A stretch of DNA of 23,361 nucleotides from Caulochytrium protostelioides (taxonomy: Eukaryota > Chytridiomycota > Caulochytriomycetes > Caulochytriales > Caulochytriaceae), in the NCBI GenBank assembly GCA_003615045.1, contig ML014354.1, positions 1 through 23,361 of the forward strand. Direction: 5' to 3'. The notes under the pieces were generated by a model, which did no database searches, was not told the origin of the DNA, and worked only from the letters and a program-made list of their open reading frames with translations. The translations under genes and the position numbers were made by a program. Of this stretch, positions 1 to 8,900 are shown one piece after another (positions within the stretch are counted from its first letter, which is position 1; each line of letters opens with the position of its first letter).

Positions 1-510
1 CCGTCCTCGTCGTCGTCCTCCGCGGACACCGTGTCGCTTACCAAGCGATCGGCCTCACCGGCGACAGCGACTTTCATGGCATCGGCGACGGCCCCGTCCC
101 GCACCGACGCCCGGCTGGCCTCCGATGGCGAGACGGGGGCGGGCACGACGGATGCCGCCGCGCTCCCGTCGCTCGCGACGCACGGCGCGCCGCCCCGCGG
201 CCTCCCCAACAGCACGGCGCTCCCGCTCACGGCGTGGGCCCCGCGGGCTCTGGATCTGGCGGCTGATCCCGCGGCCACTGGCCGCACCGTGCTGACGGCG
301 TTGCCCCCGCAGGCGGCCTGGGCGGCCACGTCGCCGCCCGTCGCCGACGGGACGACAGGGCCGCTGGTCGCTGCGACGACGCAGACGCTCATGGCGCCCG
401 TGGACGCCGCCGCCGACCGATCCACGCTGACGCCTGCCAGCGGCACGCACGCTTCCGTCGCGACGTCGATGCCGACCGGGACATCGGTCGCGCGTTTCGT
501 GATGTCGTAG
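1..510 (+). CDS. Partial low-complexity ORF, coding strand uncertain
   Basis: A frame starting at base 1 is open to a TAG at 508-510 and enters the window from the left, so only a C-terminal part would be present. The product is rich in Ala, Ser, Thr and Pro, with a Ser run at the left edge, and no domain is recognisable. Third codon positions are strongly GC, as in the real genes nearby. The antisense frame with the same third-position bases is also open from about 529 down to base 1 and would read toward an acidic stretch (EDDDED) at the edge. That antisense reading has more G-starting codons, which favours it slightly, but it lacks a good start. I cannot choose between the strands. If + is right, this gene converges on the ankyrin gene. 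Confidence 0.3.
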   Translation, partial: PSSSSSSADTVSLTKRSASPATATFMASATAPSRTDARLASDGETGAGTTDAAALPSLATHGAPPRGLPNSTALPLTAWAPRALDLAADPAATGRTVLTALPPQAAWAATSPPVADGTTGPLVAATTQTLMAPVDAAADRSTLTPASGTHASVATSMPTGTSVARFVMS

Positions 511-846
511 CCGACGCCATCGCGTTCATTTCATTGGATTTTTTTATTCATCTCCGCCTCATACCTCATACGCGCGATATCTGCCGCGGTTTCGATCTGG
601 ACTGCACCTCTGCCTCCGCAACCGTCTGCCCATGTCCATGCTCGGCTCCGCTGCCAGCATCCGCCAGCATCCGCGTGAAAAAAAAAATGAATAGCCAAGA
701 TCTTGTGACATCCCTTCACGCATTTCACGAGACGAAACGACGCGACTGCTATGCGTTGTGGCAGCCGATACGAGTTAAAAAATCAAAACAAATAGAACTC
801 TGACGTCGATCGTGACTGACCGTCGCGCGCGCCGTCCAAGGGGGTA
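511..846. other. Intergenic, AT-richer spacer
   Basis: The base composition drops compared with the flanks, with a T-run near 540, an A-run near 678-687 and an A/T-rich patch at 776-795. It would hold the 3' end of the ankyrin transcript, which runs leftward, and possibly the end or the promoter of the left-edge gene. The short ORFs here are not convincing. Confidence 0.5.
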
Positions 847-2169
847 TCATGCCTTGATGGTCTGTACGGCGCGCAGCCGCAACTTGTTGAGCTTGCCCGT
901 GGACGGCATCGGGATCGGGGGCGCGGGCTCGTCCAGCCGGCCGGTGGACAGTGTCGGCAATCGCGGCAGTTCGATCGACTTGGTCAGCGCTTTCGTCACG
1001 CCCAGCGGCGCCTCCGCTGACCCGATGGGGACCGTCATGGATGGCGCGGGGGCCGTCAGCGTTGCCGCTGATCCCGATTTCGGCGACGACACCGCCGCGA
1101 CAGGACGCGCCGTATGCACTTCAATAGCCGCTTCCGGCGCCGCGGCGCGTTTCGTGCCCTTCCGCTTAGCCGCGGCGCTGGGCGGTGTCGCCGACGAGGC
1201 CGTTGACTTCTCGGCCACCGACTTCGTGGTCGCGCCCGCGGCTTTCTTGGCCGCAGCCGGGGGGTCCGTCTTGGCGGAGAGCTGGCGTGGCGCGGCGCTC
1301 GCCGCCGCCGCCGCGCGCTTCGCCGCGCTGGCCTTCGCCTTGCGACTCGCTCTCTCGGCCTGCAGCTGCGCGGCTGCCGCCCGCGCCGCCTCGGCAGCCT
1401 GGCGCTTCTGCGTGGCCTCGATGCCGACCATCGCTTGACGCAGCGTCGCGCTGCTCCCGAGCAGACTCGACGGCCGTGCGCCGGCCTTGTTGGCTGCCGT
1501 CGCCGGGAAGGCGGCGTCGGCGAGCAGCCACATGGTCTCGAGGCTCTGCACCCGGCGCTGCGCCGTGACGCGGGCCGCGGCGACGGCCCCGCCCGAGCCG
1601 CGCGCGGCGGCCGCGGGGTGCGCGGGGGTCTCGAAGGCCGCGCCGGCCGCGGCCGCCGCATAGTGCATCGGCGTCGAGCCGTAGCGCGTGGCTTTGCGCA
1701 TACTGGCGCTCATCCCAGGACCGTCCTTCTCCTGCAGCGTGTGCAGGAGCAGCTGCACGAGCTGCGGGTTGCCGCTGCCCGCGGCCCAGTGCAGCGGCGT
1801 GACGCCGAGCGCGTTGCCGAGCTGGGCGCGGGCGCCGTACGCGAGCAGCACGTCGGTGGCTTGGACGTGGCCGTGCTGGCACGCGAGATGGATGAGGGAG
1901 ACGTGCTGGCCGGACTGCGGGTCGTGGACGGTTGCGTTGGGGCTGGCCCCGTTCCACATGGACGCATAGATGCGTGGTAGGTCGTTCGCACGGACAGCGG
2001 CGACGAGGTCGGCATCAGCCTGAGGCGGCGTCTCGATCTTCATGTGTGAGAGGCGGGCGGCAAGAGCCGAGGCCGGCATCATAGCGCGCCCGCTGGCCGA
2101 CTTGGCCGTTGATCGCGACGACGACGAAGCCCCCGCCGACGCCTTGATCGAGCGCCGGGCCGAGCTCAT
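847..2169 (-). CDS. Ankyrin-repeat protein with Ala/Lys-rich tail
   Basis: The protein is 440 residues from the ATG at 2169; the frame stays open further upstream, but without an ATG. The context CACCATGA supports this start, and the stop is TGA. Residues 1-45 are a Ser/Ala/Arg-rich, probably disordered N-terminus. Residues about 52-180 hold three to four ankyrin repeats. The motifs SLIHLACQHGH with VLLAYGA, GVTPLHWAAGSGN with LVQLLL, and GSTPMHYAA are the family's TPLHxAA and LLL helices. Residues about 245-300 are an Ala/Gln/Glu/Arg-rich helix that could form a coiled coil, followed by a basic, Ala/Lys/Pro-rich low-complexity tail. Ankyrin repeats mediate protein-protein binding; partner and location cannot be told. 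The basic tail would suit a nucleic-acid-associated or cytoskeletal role, which is a guess. No intron is needed. Confidence 0.82.
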   Translation of the reverse strand: MSSARRSIKASAGASSSSRSTAKSASGRAMMPASALAARLSHMKIETPPQADADLVAAVRANDLPRIYASMWNGASPNATVHDPQSGQHVSLIHLACQHGHVQATDVLLAYGARAQLGNALGVTPLHWAAGSGNPQLVQLLLHTLQEKDGPGMSASMRKATRYGSTPMHYAAAAAGAAFETPAHPAAAARGSGGAVAAARVTAQRRVQSLETMWLLADAAFPATAANKAGARPSSLLGSSATLRQAMVGIEATQKRQAAEAARAAAAQLQAERASRKAKASAAKRAAAAASAAPRQLSAKTDPPAAAKKAAGATTKSVAEKSTASSATPPSAAAKRKGTKRAAAPEAAIEVHTARPVAAVSSPKSGSAATLTAPAPSMTVPIGSAEAPLGVTKALTKSIELPRLPTLSTGRLDEPAPPIPMPSTGKLNKLRLRAVQTIKA

Positions 2170-2811
2170 GGTGCCGGCAACACCCCTGTTGAGCCAGGAT
2201 GCAGTTGGCAACTGCCTGAATCAGCTGAAGAGTCGAAAAACAAATAGGACGGCGCCCCCCAAAGGCGTCTCAGGCGGAGTTTTCGCAGTGGACGGCAGAT
2301 TAGCTCATAAATAGTGAGACACAGCCGTCAAGGGAGAGGATCGCGAGCGAGCACGAGACGGTCGACAGTGTCAACGCCGGGCATCGGATGACCAGCGGTG
2401 GGCACTGAAAGAGATCCCAGTGTGGGCCTGGTGAACACCAGGGAGTCCTCATCATACCGGAGCCATGCCGTCCGTAGACGGTAAGATGACCACTTGAACG
2501 GCCGTGCCGTCATATTGAGCGTCGCGAGCCGCAGACGCTCTATCGTGTCGCCTCGCGCCTGGCTGTGCAGCGGCTATGGCTGCGGCGGGGGCGCGCGGCC
2601 TCTTCTGCGAGCCGCGAGAGGCGGTCCCACCCGGAGGGAGGGAGGTGAAGTTAGCGATCCTGTGTCGAGAGGCCGCTGTGTCATCATGAATCTCACCACA
2701 TTCGTCATCGAGCATAACTCGAAACCGCGGCCGGAATGGTCGGAATCGCTGAATCGCGGCAGATGTCGATCGGCGGATAGAGTCATCCCCACCAGCCACG
2801 AAAGCGCCACG

Positions 2812-2841
2812 CCGCGTCACGGATCCGCGTCACGGATCCGC
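2812..2841. repeat. 13-bp tandem duplication
   Basis: The unit CCGCGTCACGGAT occurs twice in perfect tandem (2812-2824 and 2825-2837), followed by four bases of a third unit. Each unit boundary creates a GGATCC. It lies in the divergent ankyrin/RPB9 intergenic region, and no function is apparent. Confidence 0.85.
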
Positions 2842-3215
2842 TATCATGAGACGTATTAGGACTGCGCCTAGCCGCGTCATCGTCCTTTGAGCGGTAACTG
2901 CGCCATGCAGCATCGCATTTTTCCGGACAAATCGCCTCGCTATCGTGATCCGTTGGGGGCCTCTGTCTCTGTCTCCGCCGCTTTCGCTTCGGGTCCTGAC
3001 CCGGAGGATCGCCGCGTGCGAGGCGTCGCCGATCCTTCGGCGGAGTCTTCATCAGCGGCAATTGGGTCGGCCTTTCGCCGGGTTCGATTGATTCGATCCG
3101 GCAACGAGGCTAAGGTTCGGGTCCATGCTCGACCAGAACCGGGAAGCCCAAAGAACTGCCGTTCCAGTCGTCGTCTCGCCCAGGTGGCGGGGCGGGGCGG
3201 AACCAGCCCGCCGTG

Positions 3216-3246
3216 GCGCCCTTTCGTCGCGCCCTTTCGTGGCGCC
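3216..3246. repeat. 13-bp tandem duplication upstream of RPB9
   Basis: The unit GCGCCCTTTCGT plus one variable base occurs twice in tandem (3216-3228 and 3229-3241), followed by GCGCC. It is about 420 bp upstream of the RPB9 start codon. Confidence 0.8.
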
Positions 3247-3660
3247 TGACGGCCGCCGCTTCGAGCTGCTTCGGCGCGGGGCGGCATGGAAACGGTGGCG
3301 TTGATGTGACTCGCAGGCGGTTCGAGAAGCCGTCGCCATTTCGGACTGTGCGGCGCAGACGGAGATTTGCTCGGCCAGGCCAGACGTTACCTACCATACG
3401 AGGGGCGGCGAGGGGGCGGCGATGCCGACAACTTCTGTGCTGACGACAACGACGACCGCATCCGCAGGCCTCCTTTTGCTCCGTGTGCTCCTTCCTGTGC
3501 CGACGACGTGCACTACGGCTCCGTTTTTTCCTCGGCCCTCGTCGCTGCCGTCCTTGGAATCAGCGTCGACTTCGGCATCGGCATCAACACGGGCCTGTCG
3601 TGCTTTGGATCGGTTTTGATGTGCTGCAACTTAGGCAGCCTTGAGGAGTAACTCGACATC

Positions 3661-4408
3661 ATGGCCAGCTTTCAGTTCTGCATTGAATGGTAAACGAACC
3701 GATGGGTATTCTCACGGCAGCCATTTCGCCAATCCCACGCGTGAGACGCAGTAGACGGCGGACCGATTTATCTTACGGGACGGGGTTGCCCGGATGACGG
3801 CTGATGTGGTGACCACGTGGTGACCACGTGGTCGCCCCGTAATCGCCACGTGTCGGCCAGGTGATCCTTATGCAGTTCTCATCGCCACAGGGAAGGCCGC
3901 CACAGATTAAGCGTTGCTGTTGTGTCGATCTTGTTAGGAATCGTTGAAGACGCTTCGGAGTATGCGCAGCACCTTGACCCAGCACCTCGATTGAGACTGG
4001 CGGGCCCATGACTCACCTCTGCTTCTTTCGTCGTTGGGTTTGATATGGACCACAACGTACATCAACAGCAACAACCTGTTGTATCCTAAGGAAGATCCTT
4101 CAACCATGCAGCTACTGTATCAATGCCGGAACTGTGACCACTCTGAGTTAGCCAAGTCGCCCGTGGTCTACACGCACATGATTCAGCAGTCGGCGATGGA
4201 CCAGACGTTGGCGACGCTGGACCTCAGTACCGACCCCACATACCCGCGGACACGCAAGACGTGTCCGGCGTGCTCGAACGAAGAAGCTGTCTTCTTCCAA
4301 TCGCGCAGCAAGGCCAAGGACACGAGCATGAAACTCTTCTTTGCCTGCACCAACGCCAGCTGCGGCCACCGCTGGATCGTCGAGTCGGCGCCCGACCAGA
4401 ACGTCTAG
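3661..4408 (+). CDS. RPB9: RNA polymerase II subunit RPB9, two exons
   Basis: This is the small zinc-ribbon subunit at the jaw/lobe of RNA polymerase II, which affects start-site choice, transcript cleavage and fidelity. Exon 1 is 3661-3689 and exon 2 is 4069-4408. Exon 1 encodes MASFQFCIE plus two bases of a Cys codon, and splicing at GTAAAC...CAACAG completes the first zinc pair as CIECNNLLYPKED, as in known RPB9. The spliced protein is 122 residues, the length of the yeast protein. Zinc site 1 is Cys7/Cys10 with CRNC. Zinc site 2 is CPAC with CTNASC, a Cx4C as in the animal protein. DPTYPRTRKTCP and EAVFFQSRS are family signatures. Without the intron, exon 2 alone would start at 4034 with an unrelated leader and would lack the first Cys pair, so I prefer the spliced model. 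The stop is TAG, followed at once by a Fanzor remnant. Confidence 0.93.
3690..4068 (+). other. RPB9 intron 1
   Basis: This is a 379-nt intron with donor GTAAAC and acceptor CAACAG. A pyrimidine-rich stretch at about 4015-4035 precedes the acceptor. It is inferred because joining its ends restores the RPB9 reading frame and the CxxC zinc pair exactly. It splits a codon after the second base. No other recognised gene here needs an intron. Confidence 0.88.
3806..3852. promoter_or_regulatory. Cluster of three CACGTG E-boxes in RPB9 intron
   Basis: The 11-mer GTGGTGACCAC occurs twice in tandem (3806-3816 and 3817-3827), followed by GTGG. This produces CACGTG at 3814-3819 and 3825-3830, and a third CACGTG lies at 3847-3852. 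CACGTG is the core site of bHLH factors such as the CBF1/USF class. Three sites within 40 bp near the 5' end of an intron suggest a transcriptional control element. The role is inferred. Confidence 0.45.
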
Positions 4409-4411
4409 ACC

Positions 4412-4810
4412 GTCTATATATTTCAAAGAACATACAGGCTCACTTTGAGACGACCTAACACGAACGCCATGCTCTGCTTGGTGAACCTCAAGAGTCCCCC
4501 ACGGAGGCCGTCCGCATTGGATTCGATTCGAACGCCGGATGCGCTTGCCGAATACGGGCTGCAATGGGGCTTGCCCGGGATGCGGCATAGCGCCGCAGGT
4601 CGGACCCGCATGGCCAGGCAGCGTTGGATGTTCAACGCGGCATTGAGATCGCGGTTCACGAACTGGCCGTTGTTGGAACTACACCATAGCAAACCTCGAA
4701 CCACGGATCCCTGACACCGGCGTTGGCCGGGCTGGGGACCAGGACCACAGACCGAGGGCGTTGTGCCACAACCCCCAGCAAGCTCCGCGCGGACAACAAC
4801 GTCAGCCACG
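4412..4810 (-). mobile_element. Fanzor (TnpB-like) remnant A, C-terminal part
   Basis: On the minus strand an open frame (4423-4809) encodes PGQRRCQGSVVRGLLWC, then FVNRDLNAALNI, then RPAALCR. NRDxNAAxNI is the RuvC-III motif of TnpB and Fanzor nucleases, whose Asp is catalytic, and a following RP..L.R is common in Fanzors. The catalytic DPG block and most of the protein are missing, so this is a 5'-truncated dead copy. The second zinc-ribbon Cys is Asn here. The 3' terminal block (4412-4480) is shared with copies B, C and E. The element's tail starts only 3 nt after the RPB9 stop codon, in convergent orientation. It could equally be read as the 3' untranslated DNA of RPB9. Confidence 0.75.
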
Positions 4811-5094
4811 TGGGCACGTGCGCGTTACGATTGCGACAAACTATGCCCTCATTGCGATGCGCGCGGCGGGTCCATGGCGGAGACGGGAACTGAGTGGACA
4901 TGGACCGCTCTCAGTGAGCTCGGCGTGAGCATCGCCCTCCTTACCGGCATCAACGCCTCATCCTGCCGTCCATGACGTATTGCACGATGTACCGAATCTT
5001 GCCTACGCTGTGCTTCTCCCGGACTCGCTGTCTTCGTTGCGGATCCTGCCTACGCGTTTGTCATGATCGCGCTTCATCCGGCTGAGGCGCCTGT
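4811..5094. other. Spacer, possibly decayed 5' part of Fanzor copy A
   Basis: No open frame here resembles a protein. By position it would be the upstream part of copy A if that element were longer, but I see no RuvC-II motif comparable with those of copies C and D. It also acts as upstream DNA for the broken polyglutamine gene. Confidence 0.35.
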
Positions 5095-5621
5095 ATGAAT
5101 CCTTTCACTAATGCAAATAGCCAGGCATTGCTGCAGTATTTTCAGCAGCAAGCGCGTTTGCAGCAAGAACAGCAGCAAAACAAGTCCAGTAGCAGCAACA
5201 AGCTCAGCAACATCAACATCAACAGCAACAGCAACATCAACATCAATAGCAGCAGCAGCAGCATGCTCAACAGCTTCAGCCCGGGCAGGCCAACGTGCGA
5301 GTGGGCCAAAAGACGCTCCCTATTGCGTCGTCATCGCAGGCCATAGCGCAGTTTTTGCAGAACCAGGAGCCACCGCCAGACCGTCGTCACTTTTTGCTTC
5401 AACAGCAGCAGCAGCTTCAATAGCAGCAGCAGCTTCAACAGCAGCAGCAGGCACAGTACCAGCTCTCCATCGCCAATGCCAGTACAGTGGTATGCAGCAG
5501 TATATGCACTTCCTCGAGTAGGCCGGGCATCGGCAGCGAGGGGGGTCAGATGCGGAAGACGAAAAAAAGCTTATTTTGGTTTTTGAGCTTATGGACGTCG
5601 CTTAAGAAGTTACTCTTCTAG
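5095..5621 (+). pseudogene. Broken polyglutamine-rich gene
   Basis: The frame starts MNPFTNANSQALLQYFQQQ at the ATG at 5095 and is Gln-rich to about 5178. From about 5175 on, the Gln-coding sense moves to another frame, which implies a one-base shift. That second frame runs to a TAG at 5619 with long Gln/His runs, then VRVGQKTLPIASSSQAIAQF and further Gln runs. It is interrupted by TAG at 5190-5192, 5247-5249 and 5421-5423, each inside a CAG/CAA run. In the two other frames the same repeat reads as Ser/Asn or Ala/Ser runs. The simplest reading is a pseudogene of a Gln-rich nuclear protein such as a transcription co-factor, family unknown. Alternatives are TAG read as Gln, or sequencing error. 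Nearby RPB9 ends at TAG with the expected length, which argues for the standard code. Confidence 0.5.
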
Positions 5622-5932
5622 ACACCAGCCGGTGTTCAATAAATAGTGAGATGTTAGCCGATTTCTTGGAAACCATCTTGGTCAATCATTCCACCGAGTT
5701 GCTTTCAGTGTTATTTTGAGGCAGATGAAGCAGTGTAGCTAGGATGAGCGCTCGTTGTCCGTGATTGGCAATGAACGACTTGGCTGCCGCCCTCCACCAG
5801 CCGAAAGTGTCGTAATCAGGATGCCCCTCCTCACAGGATGCTACGACTTGCATCATACTGGCGCCCACAACTGGTCCTTACTGGATCCCCATTCTAGCCA
5901 CGAAAGCCAACACCACGCGGACCCAATTCAGT
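5622..5932. other. Upstream region of MSH5
   Basis: This 311-bp spacer before the MSH5 start codon should contain its promoter. It is AT-richer than the coding flanks, with an A-run near 5563 just before it and an AATAAATAG stretch at 5638-5646. No gene is seen. Confidence 0.4.
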
Positions 5933-8900
5933 ATGCCGATTCGATATCGTGAACAGAAAGCTCCACCCTCTGATTCACGTCGTCCAAGCCAACTGGGGCG
6001 TGACGCCAGGATGGCCAGTCGTACAGCGAGAGGACTAGAGCCCGATATACACCCTTGCCCGAGCAACGGTATGGCCGACGCGTTTCGGAATCAAACCGTT
6101 CCCTCCAGTCGGGTCGAGCTGCCAGCGTCGCCTTCAGAACAAAGAGCCTCGTTTGTAGACGATATCAGCCACAGTTATGCCAACACGATTCATGACGCGC
6201 AACGCGAAAGTCAGGATATCGATGGTGGTCCCATTCTTAGCTTGATGGTCAGCAATCTGATGTTAGGCGCAGCGCTTTGGACCCCGGGTTCTCGTGGTGG
6301 CGATGCCCTCTTTGGCCTCATCACTCTCTTCTGCGACGCGCCAGACGATGCTACCCACCATCATCGACTCCGCGTCATTCTTGATCATGCGCATCCTCAG
6401 CTTATTCTTCTTCCTGCACGATGCCAGACACAAGTTGAGCCTGTGATCCGATCGTGGCGTGCCTCCGCCTCCTCCTCGGACGTGAATGGCGCTCAGGTCC
6501 AGACCCCTGCAACGATGGACTTTGGACTCGAAGCTGGCCGAATCCGAATACAGTCGATTGTCTTCAGACCTGGTCCATTAGACGCTGTGGAAAATAGCTT
6601 GTCGGAATGGGACTCTAGCCCAGAAGCAGGGGGTTCACAGAATGTTGGAGTCAAAGGACAGCAAGCGCTGCAGGCCATGGCTCAGGGCGACAGCCACCCC
6701 CTCATGACAAGCGCGACTGGTGCGCTTTTGCTTCACCTGCAACGCCGCCATCTCGTGGACCCGCAACATCCCAATTGTCATCTCCGAATCGGTCACCCAG
6801 CCGCATTCATGCATGTGCCTCCCGAGACGGTACGGGCCCTGGCCCTCATGATGGACGAGTCTGGGAGCGGCCACTCTCGATCCCGAGGCGCAGACACGAA
6901 GCCCCGCTCCATATTTCAGCTCGTTAATCACACCTTGACACCCCTCGGACGCGAGCGACTACTGAACTGGTTCCGTCTCCCTCTGCGACAACATCAAACT
7001 CTTTGTCATCGTCAAGCCACTCAGGCATACTTGCTGCAACCGCCATCTCACGCTTGCGATGCGGAGCTTCGCGTCGACGCCGTCCGTGATGGCTTGATTG
7101 GCGTCCCACATGTGCCGACTTTGCTGCGCCATCTTGAGACACGGCTTTATCTTCCTGATTGGATTGCACTCATCCGATGTCTGGGCCAGTTCACGAGCAT
7201 AGGCGAAGTGTTGCAGCGCACGTGTGATGTACAGGACGCAGTTCGGTCTGTTTCTGTCAGTGACAATTACGACATTAGCATGTTCACAGACGATGCCCCA
7301 AACGATGAGGATACGGACCTCTCTCGACAGCTTCAGGACCAGACGCCGATCATTATACGACAGATTCAGACACTATTGCATATGCCTATCACGGCTCAGG
7401 GTATTTTTACTCCATCCCAGTCAGAATTCCAAGGTTGTGGATCGCCACTGAATGACATGATCAACAGTGGTGATAATAGTGACCCAAGCGTTTTGCCTAC
7501 TGTGCCGTTTCATAATCGAATTGAACAGCTGGCGAGCCTGCTTGAGAAAACCATCGCAGTTGATGCGTCACGCTTCCACCATCGCGTTGTCGTTCAAGAC
7601 GGCGTGGATGCCACGCTCGACGAGCTCCGGCTTACTTATTCAGGATTGGACAACTATCTCGCTTCGGTAGCCCTCGAGGTCCGGCAAGCCTTACCCACCC
7701 TGGCTGCCATACTTCAAGAGCATGAACACCGGTATAATTCTGTACGTCAGAATTGCCTGGGAAAGCGGCGGCGCGAGCTGGAAGCGTCCATGGTCTCGTT
7801 TCGGCGCGGACGAGATGACTCATTTGAAGAGATTGATAGCTCATCGCTCGATGTCGTGACTGACGATGGCTTACAGGGGCATGGTGGGCATGGCAAGACT
7901 GATGAAGTAGACGCGATAGTAGAATTCGACGACCACACCAGTCACAGTTCAAGTGTGAGCTCATCTCGATCGATACGAACGACTGGTACGGCGGTCACAA
8001 CACTCACCAATACAACAGGAACTGTGATCGGTCGCCACGCTGATCCTCACACGATGAACGTAGTTTACTTTCCACAACTTGGATTTCACATCGCGCTTCC
8101 TTTTTCCAGTATCACGCCGGACCAAACTCCTCGATCGACAGTTGCATCGGGGTCTCCCTCGGCTGCCACCGCAGCCGAAACGACCTTAGATACTATCACA
8201 GAAGCCCGTCTTGCAGCTCTGGGTCTCACCTATCGATTCGCTAGCCCATCAGCGCACTATTACAAACATGCGATCATGACTAGGCTGGACGAAACACTTG
8301 GCGATATCTACACGCGAATCGTCGACCGTGAACTCGACCTGCTCCAGTCTGTACGGGAAGATGTACTGCACTATGGCGCAGCTATGACAGCTCTCGCCGA
8401 CCGGCTCGCCGATCTCGATGCGTTGGCATCCATGGCGCACACGGCCCGAATTTTGGGATGGGTTCGTCCGCATCTGACTCGAACGCGCGGTATTCATATT
8501 GAAGACGGCCGTCACCCGCTGGTCGAAATGGCGTGCCAGGGCGATTTCATACCTAACGACATCCACCTAGCGCCAACGCCACGAGACGCTTTGGCCGTGC
8601 ATTCTGACCTCACGGAGGAGGCCACAAAGGCCTCCCACGATAGGGGGGGTAGCGCCTTCCGACGTCCCCATCGCGCGGGCGAAGGCATTCTGCTGACGGG
8701 GCCCAACTCTTCGGGAAAATCTGTCTACGTCAAGCAAACAGGTGTGATTGTCTTTCTTTCTCATATTGGCAGCTACGTCCCCGCTCGGCGCGCGCGAATC
8801 GGCATGGTCGATCATTTAATGACGCGGCTACAAACATCAGAAAGCGTCAGTCGGCCCGAAAGCGCCTTTGTCATTGATGTACGTCAGGTCGCACATGCCC

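Larger units (their letters stand above)
2170..3660. other. Intergenic region, no gene recognised
   Basis: This stretch lies between the divergent starts of the ankyrin gene (leftward) and RPB9 (rightward), so it should hold both promoters. Several ORFs of 60-120 codons overlap on both strands, but none resembles a protein family or shows the clean GC third positions of the real genes. Two short 13-bp tandem duplications are present (listed separately). Confidence 0.5.

Noticed and set aside
1056-1980. Several long Arg-rich frames over the ankyrin gene on both strands
   Set aside because: They are shadows of the GC-rich ankyrin coding sequence. Only the 847-2169 frame gives a recognisable fold.
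3081-3104. GGTTCGATTGATTCGATCC, resembling a tRNA B-box
   Set aside because: No A-box or acceptor stem fits upstream, so no tRNA fold can be drawn.
2307-5651. Shared 13-mer ATAAATAGTGAGA at 2307-2319 and 5639-5651
   Set aside because: A few 13-mer matches are expected by chance in 23 kb, and the flanks do not align.
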